Shown: in pieces, positions 52,532 to 63,218 of the stretch | Position numbering within the stretch: position 1 is the first letter of the stretch | Layout of the letters: each line of letters begins with the position of its first letter | Assembly (NCBI RefSeq): GCF_003369915.1 | Contig: NW_022881614.1 | Coordinates: 4,113,001-4,177,000, forward strand | Reading direction: 5' to 3' | Source of the DNA: Drosophila miranda | Lineage: Eukaryota > Arthropoda > Insecta > Diptera > Drosophilidae | Length of the DNA stretch: 64,000 nt | Notes under the pieces: model-generated | The model's input: only the letters and a program-made list of their open reading frames with translations | Told to the model about the DNA's origin: nothing | Database searches by the model: none | Position numbers and translations under genes: made by a program

Positions 52532-55500
52532 ATGACGTCAAACATCGATAATGTACGCGTACTGCTGCAGTCGCTGCCTGCAGCGGCAGCCTTGGGTGGC
52601 AACAACAACAACGCCCAGCAAATCGAGCAGCAGTCGCCGGCAAAGGGGCTCGGAATGATAGCAACAACAACGCCTTTGCGCGCCAGAAATCCATACCAAC
52701 AGCAACCGCAGACTCCGTCCCCTTAACGCCGGAGAATACGGCAGGGAAACCTGCGTCGGCGCCCGAAGAGTTCTGGCGTGATCTGCAGCAGTTCCACGAG
52801 CGACGCGGGTATTAATATTGATTTTGATCCGTTTAAATATCCCTTAATCTATCTCATTGTTTGTTTATCCACTCCACTTGTTTATCCCATCTCCCGCAGC
52901 ACTGCATTGACCCATGCGGCCAAGATCAGTGGCAAGCATGTGGACTTGTATAAACTCTACACTGAGGTCACAGATCGGGGTGGTTTCAACAAGGTTAACA
53001 TGCGTGACGAGTGGGACGAAGTTTACAGTGCCATGGAGACCTTAAGAGAACGCTGTGTCAATGGTACGGCAGGTATCAAGCACATCTACCGACGCTACCT
53101 AGACAAGTACGAGCGCCTGAATTTCTTTGGCGAGGATCCGGATAAAATGGAGGCTCTAGAGGCGGCGATTGAGAATGCTGAGATGGGTAGTGGACGGGCC
53201 CGATCCCGAGCACTGGCCGTAGGAGGCGGCGGGCTGGGCAGCATCTTTGGACACTCGCACTCCACACTGCCAGCAGTGCCCATGTCCTACAATCAACGCC
53301 AGCACATCGTGAACGTGGACCGCCGAAGGCAGTACAAGATGTCCACACAGCTCCACAAGCACAGCAGCTACGAGAAGCTGCTGCTGTCCCTGCTCTCGCC
53401 GCTGCCCAACGAGCAGGACTTTGCCATCAACGTGTGCACCATCATGGCCAACGAAGTGCGGCACACCCTCCAACTGGACGATTGCCCCAAGCTGTTGGAC
53501 GTACTTCTGGCCCATTTGGGCGTCTATGCGGACTACACCATACGCAAGTTGTTCCAGCACAGCTACGCAGAAGTGCGACGTCACTCGCAGAACAACTTCT
53601 GGCGCGATCTGCTCTACGACAAGCCGCAGGTCCTCGAGCTCTACACCGACGAGCAAGCCTGGCTGGACAATGGGCTCATCAGCAAAGAGGACAAGGACGA
53701 GCAGGAGAACTCCTCCAATGCCCGCAGCGAGCTGCTGGCGGCATGCGATGAGCTGGACTTTTTAAATCTACGCCGCAGCAATGGCACCGATGAGCGCATG
53801 GGCCAGCGCGTGCTCCAGATCGTGCAGCTCGTGCGGGCGCTCAGTTTCCACCAAGAGAATCAAATACCGCTGGGCTCCAATCGCACACTGTGGCGGTATC
53901 TGGTCATGGGTGCCAATGTTCGCTGGAGTAAGTTTACTGCCCTCAAAACCATTTCACGCACACTTAACAACGATCGATTTCCTCAGGCAACATCCACATC
54001 CAGGCTCTAGAGACGGCCGGTAATCTGTCGAACCAGTTTGAGCTGCAGGACCCCACTACGGACGAGTTGTCGCGGAATCTGCTGGCCACACTCTGCGAAG
54101 GAATCGACTCCAACGACCGAGCTGTCATTATCAGCTGCCTCGAGATCATATATAAGCTGTGTGGCAAGGAAGGCAACTCCCAGTATATGAACCGCTGCCT
54201 GGGCCTGGATTTCTATCAGCGCGCCATGCTGCTGCTATCGCTAACGGATGTGATGCTGCTTATCTTCACTCTGGAAGCGATCTATGCCCTGAGCTCGCTC
54301 GGAGCCCGTCCCTGCTCTCTGTTGATGCAGGTGCGTGGCCTGGTCGACCAGCTTGTGGCTCTGATATCCGTCGAGGCGCAGACCTATGGAGCTGACGGTT
54401 GCATTTTGATGCGCGTCGTGGAGATGGGCCCGGGGAATCTGATTAATTCCTTGGCCACGAAAGCCAACAATCCTACAGCTGCCACGCCAGCTGCACCACC
54501 ATCTGCCCAAGTGGTCGCCAAGCCGCCTGTCGCTCTGCCCATACCGACGCCTGCCCAGACACAGGTCCTGCAACCCCACACTGAGCAGCAGATTGTGGCT
54601 CTGCCGCAAACGGTGCCCACTCTTCCTGTTCCCAGTCTCCCGCAGGTTCCTCTGCCACTGCCAGTACCCAGTCTGCCGGCTCCACCATCCGCACCGCAGA
54701 GTTTCACACACGACGATGAGCAGTACGCTCTGGCCTGGCTGGGAGCCACATACGAGAGGGCTGGCGCCGGCCACGAGTTTCGCCTGGAGCAGCAGGAGCT
54801 TTACAGGATCTACCTGTCGCACTGCCAGAAAGCAGGCAAGCTTTCGTTGGTCAATCACATGCAGTTCCCTCGCCTAGTGCGCCTCATTTTCAACCAGACC
54901 GTGGGGCCCGTCATAGTGCGCCACTTGGACGGTACAGAGCTGCCGGGCACGTACTACGTGGGCATCCGGACGCGCGCACAGCCATTGGCCATGCACCAGA
55001 AGGCCAGTCCATCCGCAGTTCCTCTCAAGAAGGAAACTCTCATTCTGCCCAAGCTGCAGACGGACTCAACGCCAATGGATGCAGCCGAAGAGCAGACGGC
55101 TCCTCCTCCACCCACGCCCACGCCGCCGACCAGCTCCTCCCTCATCAAGAGTCTGCTGGCCAACAAGGTGACCGAGCGTCAGCAGAAGCAAAAGGCACAG
55201 GTGCTATTGCAGTCACCCCAGCCCCCGGCCCTGGTGCCCACCACAGCCTCCGCATCGAACGCCCCTCCAACCAGCCCATCAAAGTGACTTCGACGGCGAT
55301 CAGCGCCTTCGTGAACAACCCTCTGATGCAGCACACGCCGGTAAAGGTGGGACAGACTACCATAAAGCCACGGCATCCCCAGATGCCAATGGAGAAGAAG
55401 CCTATCACCGACTCGGCTCCTCCGCCACTGGCTCCGCTGAGTGGGGCGAATGTTGTGACCAAGGACGCCAGCGGACGCACTCTGATAATATCGGCAGCCA

Positions 55501-57936
55501 CCAAACGGAAACTGACCATCGACGACGAGCAGAATAAGCGGCTGGCCCTGGAGAACCAGGCCAGCGCCTCCGGTAAGGAGGAACCCCAGGTGACACCCTC
55601 GAAGAATGCCGCCAATCTGTATGCAGACCTGGCCGCCTCCATACTGGAGGATGAGGATTTGGATGACGTTCCGCCACTGGCCAAGCCAAGTCAGGAGCAG
55701 CCCCATCAGCAGCATCAACAACAGCTGCAGCTCATCCCGGCCAAGGTGCAGTCCACCCAGCGTCAGCTTGTATTTCCCGGCAGCAGTGGCTCCGCCCCCG
55801 CTCCTCCACCGCAGCTCAAGCTGGCCAACACGGTAAGTGCGTTTTTGAATACTCTCAATACCGGTAGCTTCTCTATTTGGATGGGTTCGCAATAGGCCTG
55901 TTCTATGTTTGGTTGTGAGAATAGAGCAGGATCAGATCCCCTGCTGTAGCGGCGTCGAAATAATTCTTCACCATTGGTTTTTACCTTTAAGTGGTCACTA
56001 TTGCACCGATTCATGATATTATATGATATATATTTTCAAGCTGGCCACCATCAAGACGGACCAGGGCCTACAGACGGTGCCTGTGATCCTGCAGTCGAAA
56101 AACTCAATGGATGCCTCCTCGCCGGCCCAGCAGACAACGCAGTACGTGCTCGCCACGAATCAGCAAGGTCAGACCTACCTGGTGGCCCAGCAGACCCAGC
56201 CCGCCGTCCCACCACCCTCTCAAACGGCTCAGCCCACGCTCCTGGTCACACAGACACCCCAGCAGCAGACGAAAACCATCATCATACTGCAGCAGCAGCC
56301 GGGCGGAGTGTCTGCAGCCAGTGTGCCGGGCACGCAGAAGATGATCATGACCACGGCGCAGGGTCAGCAAGTTCTGGTCACTACCACCACGGCCCCCCAG
56401 CAGCCTCAGACACGCCCCGCCGTCCAACACCAACACCAGCAGCAGATCTTCATCACGCCCCAGAGGCCAGTGCCAGCCCTGGGGCAGGGCAGATGTCACC
56501 CTCCCTGCTCTCGCAGCTCAACCAGATACCAGCCACCATCAAGCTGCATCAGCCACAGCCACAGGTGACGGCTCAGCAGCGCCTGGCGGCCGCCAAGGCG
56601 GGAGCCACATTGCCCATACCGCAGCTACAGCAGCACCAGTCAATCATACAGCAGCACATCATCTCGGGCCCACCCACGCCAATGGCTGGCGCCGGAGCTC
56701 CTGCTGTTGCTCCTGGCGAGAAGCGGCAGATACTTCTCAGTGGCATCAAAGAACAGAGCCAGCTCAACTCGCAGACGATCATCACTACGCAGCCGACCAC
56801 GGCCACAGCAGTTGCGGGCCTGCAACAGCAGCAGCAGCACATCCGCACCGTGCTGGAGCAGCAGCAGCAGCACCATCCATCCATCATTCAGCAGAAGATC
56901 ACCATGCCGGTTGTGAGTGTAGCCCGCTTCCTCAAATGAAAACCTTCTCTAATCTAACGTCATCTTCTATTTCTTTCAGATCCCAGAGGCCGTTAAGTCC
57001 GCGAATGGTGGGGTCAAAACCAAGAAGCCATTGCAACCACAGCTTGTACCCGCTGCGAAACCAACGCTGTCACAGATAGTAATGAGCACCAGCGAATCCA
57101 CATCCACAGCGGTTGCCAAGCCGCTGGCAGTTTTGGCGGAATCGAAAACAGTAGAGCACACAGCCTCCGCGGGGGCAAATAGCAGCACCTCATCTGTGGT
57201 GATCAGCCAGGTGCAGACGGCGCCCCTGTACGCCACTCCAGCTGCAACAGGAGCTTCCATCGCCACTGCCAGTCCCACTCCCGTGGACGTGAATTGGCTG
57301 TTCATCTGCGACTGGCGCAACTGCCCGCGGCGCAAGTTCAAGTCGCTCAACGAGCTCAAATATCATGTCGTCAATGTCCACTGTCCAGACCACCTGGACG
57401 CCGATGCCGACATATATTGCCAGTGGGGAAGTGGTCCCGCCTTTTGCGATAACAGGGCTCGTCGACGCTACTCCCTGATGACCCATCTCATCGATCGTCA
57501 TCTGGCATTGGACAATCTACGCGCCGGCGTGCAGCGTCGCCTGGCCACGGGCATACACAATGTGGCGCCTGCCCAGCCGCCCGTCACCATTGTGCGGAAC
57601 GAAGGTCATGCCCAGAGGTTGGCGGGCAATGCCAGTGTCAGCGGCAGTGCACCGGCTCCAGTAGCGGCCACCGTGGTGGGCAGTGCGGCGATGCAGGCCA
57701 TGAATCGGCACACAACGGACTACACCAACTCCAAGGAGCTGATGGACGAGAACGAGGGTCCTGTGACCAAGAGCATTCGTCTGACGGCAGCGCTTATTCT
57801 GCGTAACCTGGTAACCAACACGTCAACGGCCAAACTCAGTCTCAAACGCTACGAGCCCCACCTGGCCAGTGTGGCCATGAGCAACGTCGAGGCCAGCGGA
57901 GTGCTCTCCCACATCATGTATGAGCTGAGCCAGTAG
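52532..57936 (+). CDS. Bap170: Bap170 (ARID2-like PBAP subunit), 5 exons, three one-base frameshifts
   Basis: Exons 52532-52808, 52900-53927, 53987-55832, 56041-56912 and 56980-57936, all with GT-AG ends. Domains: ARID (about 52770-53130, EEFWRDLQQFHERR...GGFNKV); an armadillo-like middle; an RFX-type DNA-binding domain (about 54709-54960, ALAWLGATYERAG); Gln/Pro-rich stretches; carboxyl C2H2-type fingers (about 57295-57510). In flies BAP170 defines the PBAP form of the SWI/SNF remodeller in the nucleus. The frame changes near 52642 (G run), 55265 (C run) and 56458 (C run). Each behaves as a single missing base, and adding three bases makes the total divisible by three (1661 codons) with all intron phases consistent. 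This pattern fits homopolymer errors in a long-read assembly; real mutations on a decaying chromosome remain possible. Confidence 0.87.
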
Positions 57937-58214
57937 CCAGTAGAAGGCTGCCGGCGCCCATATATGTATATATATATATATATATACCTGTATTTTTGTA
58001 CTATTCATTCTCTCAAATGCCCACGCTTCTACATATTAACCAATAATCTGACCTGTACACCTAACGGCACAATTAAATGTGAAAAACAAAACCGAATCCT
58101 TGTCGCTCACATTCAAACAATTTATATTTGGCGCGCACCCCTCGTATCAAGTCGATGGTATCGATCGGGTAATGTTCTCTTTGAAAGATATCGTAGCTTT
58201 TTTTTAAGTTCCAT

Positions 58215-58303
58215 CACTAACCATACAGTATACAGCTACGAACAGTAGTAGTAACACTAACCATACAGTATACAACTACGAACAGTATACTGTATGGTTA
58301 GTG
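58215..58303. repeat. 19-bp foldback with an additional direct copy
   Basis: CACTAACCATACAGTATAC occurs at 58215-58233 and 58255-58273, and its exact reverse complement at 58285-58303 (11-nt loop). It forms a perfect 19-bp hairpin. The two direct copies are 40 bp apart. Confidence 0.85.
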
Positions 58304-58329
58304 GTTCCATTTATTTCAAGTAGTTGAAC

Positions 58330-58386
58330 TATTTAAATAGCGGGGGCTTAAGTGGGCTAAGTTCGGTTTTTCATCGGTATATTTAT
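58330..58386 (+). repeat. dispersed 50-bp repeat, copy 4 (upstream of Trap1)
   Basis: ATTTAAATAGCGGGGGCTTA, then AGTGGGCTAAGTTCGG and TTTTTCATCGGTATATTTA. It is continuous with the motif-6 array at 58372-58430. Confidence 0.75.
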
Positions 58387-58430
58387 GGTATATTTTGAAA
58401 ATGAGATGGTATATTTTGGTATATGTCTGC
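58372..58430 (+). promoter_or_regulatory. motif-6 array, presumed original Trap1 promoter
   Basis: CGGTATATTTATGGTATATT followed by AAAATGAGATGGTATATTTT and GGTATATG. It lies immediately left of the hAT element; the Trap1 5' untranslated sequence lies immediately right of it. Confidence 0.55.
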
Positions 58431-58447
58431 TAGAAACACGTTCGGAC

Positions 58448-59200
58448 TAGTGATGTAAATTTGAATGAAAACATCGATGTCGATGTCCATCGATGTTGTC
58501 AAAATCAAACATCGATGTTGGATTGATACATCGGATTATTCTTCGATGCATCGATATATGACCGATGTTTCAAAACTTTCCTTTCTCTTATTGTATGGGA
58601 AGGATCGCCAGGCTCCATGTGAGTGTATTTTTAGGTTACATTTCAGTGCATTTACTTAGGTACTTGGCAGTAACAAAGTAAATAGTTTATTGCTTCATCC
58701 TTTTTGGTGGGTTCGAGTTTACAAGTGCAATTGTCTATTCTTAGTTGCTAATGTAATTTTCGTGTCGTCATATTCATTCACATGAAGTGACATGGACAAT
58801 TGTATTTATGAGTTTTTGTGTGTGAGATTGTACTGTATATTCTGTAATATTAATAAGGTATATGTCTGTGACTGAATAGTACTATTCATACCTTCCCAAA
58901 CACACAACGGGTTGCCTTCGAATGATGTTAACGGCGTTCGCAGTTTCATATATAAACAAATGTATACCATCTATAGTAAATTTGATTCATTTTAAGTCAA
59001 ATATGTTTACTTACTTTGGCATTCCTGTGTTGCTGCTTACAGAAGACAAATACGCAATGATATGAAATTAAACTACCGATGTTTTGCAAAACATCGATGC
59101 ATCACTCAACATCGGTAGCAGCAAAAACATCGGAAAACATCAGTAAACATCGGCAGAAAAACATCGATGCTCAATGCATCGATGTTTTTTTACATCACTA
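58448..59200. mobile_element. non-autonomous hAT element (753 bp)
   Basis: Terminal inverted repeats TAGTGATGTAAA (58448-58459) and TTTACATCACTA (59189-59200) are flanked by a perfect 8-bp duplication GTTCGGAC (58440-58447 and 59201-59208). Many CATCGATG units lie inside each end (58468-58570, 59081-59185), like subterminal transposase-binding repeats. The interior is AT-rich without a transposase frame. 8-bp duplications and TAGTG-type ends are diagnostic of hAT. Confidence 0.92.
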
Positions 59201-59253
59201 GTTCGGACGTAACAACAATTTTTAAGGAACAAAATTAAATCTTGGACTACAAA

Positions 59254-61432
59254 ATGTCGGTGCGGGCAATTGGACTGCTAGCTCAGGCGCGTCATTTCAG
59301 CCGCCTGGGTGGAGTGCTGAGGCAAAGCAATCGATGTGCAGCTGCAGCTTTCAATGTGGCTCTGGGATGGCAGCGATCGCCGGCCGGTAAGTCTCCATTA
59401 CCAAGGCGGTGCGCAACCCGGATTTACATATGTAACTCTGGGCCATGCCGTTTCGCCGTTTCGGCACGGAGACGAAACAGGCGGACACACCCGTGGACAA
59501 GCACGAGTTTCAGGCAGAGACTCGTCAGCTTCTGGACATTGTGGCACGCTCCCTTTACTCAGATCAAGAGGTTTTTGTGCGCGAGTTGAACTCGAATGCC
59601 AGCGATGCCCTGGAGAAGTTCCGTTACACGGCCCTGAGCACTGGGGAGGCGGAACTGTCCAGCAAGGATAGGGCTCTGGAGATACGTATCACCACAGACA
59701 AGCCGCAGATGCAGCTTACCATCCAAGACACGGGCATCGGGATTAGCAAGGAAGAGCTCATCAGCAACCTGGGTACCATCGCCCGCAGCGGGTCGAAGCA
59801 GTTCCTGGAACAGATGAAGAACGAGAAGCAGGCGTCTGATGCTATTTCCAACATCATTGGACAGTTCGGTGTCGGCTTCTACTCGGCCTTCATTGTCGCA
59901 CAGCGCGTAGAGGTGTACACACGGGCTGCCACCCCCAATGCTCCCGGCCTGCGCTGGTCAACAGACGGCAGTTGCACCTACCAGATCGAGGAGGTCCAAG
60001 ACGTGGACTTTGGCACCAAAATTGTACTGCACCTTAAGACCGATTGCCGTGAGTATGCGGACGAAGACCGCATCCGGACTGTCATCAAGAAGTACAGCAA
60101 TTTTGTGGGATCTCCCATCCTGCTGAACGGCAAGCAGGCCAACGAATTCAAGCCCCTGTGGCTGCTGGATCCGCAGAGCATCAGCATGGAGCAGCATCAT
60201 GACTTCTACCGCTTCATCAGCAACAGCTTTGATGTGCCCCGATTCACACTACACTACAACGCCGATGTTCCCATTCTGGTGCACGCCCTTCTATACTTCC
60301 CCGAGGGAAAGCCTGGACTCTTCGAGATATCACGCGACGGCAACACGGGGGTGGCTTTGTACACCCGGAAGGTGCTCATCCAATCTAAGACCGAGCACTT
60401 GCTGCCCAAATGGCTGCGCTTCGTAAAGGGCGTCGTCGATTCCGAGGATATTCCCCTCAATCTGAGTCGTGAGCTGCTCCAGAACAGCAGCATCATTCGC
60501 AAGCTTTCCAGCGTATTGACCTCACGGGTGATCCGCTTTCTCCAGGAGCGCGCCAAGAAGCAGCCGGAGGAGTACGAGTCCTTCTACCGTGACTATGGTC
60601 TGTTCTTGAAGGAGGGAATCGTCACTTCCAGCGATTCGGCGGAAAAGGAGGAAATAGCCAAGCTCCTCCTCAAAGGCGGAAGGTTCCGAGGGACGCATGT
60701 CCCTGGAGGACTACTACACCTCCGTCGGCCTTGAGCAGAAAAACATTTACTACTTGGCTGCGCCGAACCGAGTTCTTGCCGAGTCCTCGCCCTACTACGA
60801 GAGCCTGAAAAAGCGAAACGAACTTGTTCTCTTCTGCTTCGAACCATACGATGAACTCGTTCTCATGCAGCTAGGAAAGTACAAGCAGAAGAACCTGGTC
60901 TCTGTGGAAAAGGAAATTCGGGAAGATTCGAAGGATCCGAGTGCAACCACTGACTACGCCGAGGGCAGCCTGTTGCGCTCCGAGCTGGACAACTTGATAC
61001 CCTGGATTCAGAGCGAGCTCCAGGGCCAAGTGGTCAAGGTGAAAGCCACCTCCCGCCTGGACACACATCCCTGCGTTGTCCCTGTGGAAGAAATGGCTGC
61101 GGCCCGTCACTTCATCCGCACTCAAAGCCACCAGGTGCCGGAGCAGAACCGCTTTGCCCTGCTGCAGCCGGAACTAGAGATCAATCCAAAGTGAGTGGGA
61201 CTCCTCTGTTGTCTGTTGTATCCTCAGCCCTTAATCCTTAGGTTTCCGCCTTTTCACACATCCCATTATCAAGAAGCTGAACAAGCTGCGCGAGAGTGAC
61301 ACCGAGTTAGCCAAGTTGATTACCAAGCAGCTCTTTGCCAATGCCATGGTAGGGGCCGGACTTGCGGAGGATCCTCGCATGCTTCTGACCAACATGAACG
61401 AGCTGCTCACGAAAGCTCTGGATAAATACTAA
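59254..61432 (+). pseudogene. Trap1: Trap1, mitochondrial Hsp90, damaged copy
   Basis: A mitochondrial-type amino end (59254-59386, Arg/Ala-rich) is followed by Hsp90 sequence from about 59491. GHKL ATPase motifs: REL.SNASDAL (59581-59613, with Asn where Ile is usual), DTGIG and IGQFGVGFYSAF (about 59857-59895). Middle-domain LPKWLRFVKGVVDSEDIPLN is at about 60402-60461. Lesions: (1) no GT-AG join keeps frame between exon 1 and the Hsp90 frame; (2) near 60670 four to five conserved codons are lost with a frameshift, so the ATPase/middle frame stops at 60734 and the rest continues in the frame 60697-61190; (3) the last intron (donor 61191) has AC at 61256-61257 where the acceptor AG is expected before the HPIIKKLNKL exon, which ends at TAA 61430. 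TRAP1 is a mitochondrial matrix chaperone. (2) and (3) are not homopolymer slips, so a true pseudogene is likely. Confidence 0.85.
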
Positions 61433-62207
61433 GTTAGGCAGCTGAATCCCCAAATGTAAATCTACACACTATGATTTAGGTTATAATATAATTTGAAAAT
61501 AGTTATAATTTTAACCGTTTTTGATTGCTATTGTTGGTTACAAGAAGAATTAACCTCAAGTCTTTAAACTGTTTAAATAGAGGGGGCCTAAGTGGGCTAA
61601 TTTCGTTTTGTCATCGGCTGTAGCGTTTTCTTTTTTCCCGTCAAATCTGGCTTTTTTTGAAGCCAACTGAGGAACAAATTGTGAATTGCGGCAAGCGGGA
61701 ATACATAAAAAGTGTAAAAATGTGGCAGGGTCATAATTATTTTTTAACGATTTTTGCCAATACCACCACTAGTTTACCAGATAATTTAGAAATTTAAAAA
61801 CAGGTTGACGTCAAAATCTTGTACGCTAAAAAAAAACGGAATTATTGCAATTTTAGAGTACCTCAGTACCTACGATATTCATTTAATAAAAAGAGAAAAC
61901 ATCACCAACTGCACTAAGTTTTGGTGTGAGGCTTACTTTTATAAAGAGTCTGGTGGACACCGCATATCTTGACCTGAAATTGAAGCTAATTCCGCAGAGC
62001 TACATGAGTTGATGGAAATGCTGTAAAAAACATATTTAATATCACTTCAATGAACAATTGTTAAAAACATAACATAGGGTTTTTTTTCTGAAATGTTTAG
62101 CTTTATTTTCGATATCTTCAAGTAAAAACAGCTTCTTTTCCTGTTGAAAAATTGGCAGCACTGGTCCGCGGTCACATGCACGTTACCACTGACCCGTGAC
62201 TAAAGTT
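61433..62207. other. Trap1-Vha16-1 intergenic region
   Basis: Copy 5 of the dispersed repeat lies at 61571-61618. The remainder is AT-rich with no frame or promoter motif that I can name until the TATA box at 62208. Confidence 0.5.
61571..61618 (+). repeat. dispersed 50-bp repeat, copy 5 (upstream of Vha16-1)
   Basis: GTTTAAATAGAGGGGGCCTA, then AGTGGGCTAATTTCG and TTTTGTCATCGG. Unlike copies 1, 3 and 4 it is not followed by GTATATTT. Confidence 0.72.
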
Positions 62208-62247
62208 TATAAAAGGTACGAAAAATATCTCGTTGGAGTTCAGTGCT
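62208..62247 (+). promoter_or_regulatory. Vha16-1 TATA box and initiator
   Basis: TATAAAAG is at 62208-62215, and the initiator TCAGTG has its A at 62242, 34 bp downstream. Confidence 0.65.
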
Positions 62248-63218
62248 GTTATCCGCTTTTAGTCGCCAAGCAGCCAGCAGCAACCAGAAGAGGCCAGCCC
62301 CAGAGCAGCACATTGCTTTTAATTAGATTTCTAATCACGTGAGTGTGAACAAATAAAACAAACGACGACCAGAGGGTCATATGAGGTCCAATACAAAAAA
62401 AAAAGTTCCTCTAATCTGCATTGCTCCTGCGACAGTGGTTTCGAGTTTTTACAAGCTTTTGTACAAACTGCCACATGCACATACACACACAAGCATCATG
62501 AGAAAACGGCAGAGATCGTGTATGTGTGTGTGTGAGTTTTCGCCGAGATCGCAAAATGAAAACGAAAAAAGGATAAGACAATATTAAACAATATGAAAAA
62601 CGCGAAAGTATTAAGTTTTTTCAACAAAAGCAGACTTAAGGAACTTCCATGTGCCTTTGGCTTTGCCTGTTCCTCTCTGTGCGTGTGTGTGTGTGTGTGT
62701 TATGTGTGTGCGTTCGTGTATTTTTCCAGTCCATTCCCAATTGAACTTACTTCTTGTCATGCGCTCACGCTCTCACTCACACAGGCACATGACATGACAC
62801 ACACGCACTCAACTCGCGATAAAATTCAATAATCGGACGAGTCTCGTCTCGTCTTCATAGTCTCGTTTCATTTTGCGGTCTGCGAGCTCACTCACAAGCA
62901 TTGTGGTTCGCAGAGCAGCGTAAAGAAATTGTTTACATATACAGCACATATATTGTATATATAATATAAATACTTTGTTTCGACTCAAAGCATCGCATAC
63001 AACCTACATATAAAGAACGCGCATAACATTTAGCCGTGCAAAACGCCGAAAGAAAACAAAGTGCAATCAGCAGCGAAACGAAATAAAATCTCTCTTTTCA
63101 TTTGTAGCCTAAAAAAACACAAAACAAAGCAAAATGTCTTCGGAAGTGACCAGCGACAACCCCATCTATGGCCCCTTCTTCGGTGTTATGGGCGCAGCCT
63201 CCGCCATCATCTTTTCGG
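62242..63218 (+). CDS. Vha16-1: Vha16-1, V-ATPase proteolipid subunit c, 5' untranslated exon and first coding exon
   Basis: The untranslated exon runs about 62242-62338 (donor GTGAGT), the intron 62339-63107 (acceptor TTTGTAG), then an exon with ATG at 63134. The coding part is 63134-63218, 28 residues: a short polar start followed by PIYGPFFGVMGAASAIIFS, the first membrane helix of the 16-kDa proteolipid. It ends in phase 1 at GTAAGT. Further exons lie beyond the right edge. The protein is the c-ring subunit of the V0 sector that carries protons across endomembranes; the family is about 155-160 residues. What is visible is intact. Confidence 0.9.
62339..63107 (+). other. Vha16-1 intron in the 5' untranslated region
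   Basis: 769 bp with GT and CA microsatellite runs (62520-62535, 62687-62710). Small plus-strand frames here (62381-62832) are repetitive and not gene-like. Confidence 0.55.

Larger units (their letters stand above)
57937..58439. other. Bap170-Trap1 intergenic region left of the hAT element
   Basis: It holds a TA microsatellite (57961-57986), a three-copy 19-bp inverted/direct repeat (58215-58303), copy 4 of the dispersed repeat and a motif-6 array that ends at the hAT insertion. Confidence 0.6.

Noticed and set aside
55974-56470. A 321-codon frame starting in the Bap170 intron
   Set aside because: Up to about 56458 it is the wrong frame over exon 4; only its later part is genuine Bap170, entered after the one-base frame change.
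62381-62832. Small plus-strand frames in the Vha16-1 leader intron
   Set aside because: They are built on CA/GT microsatellites and lie inside an intron with good splice sites.
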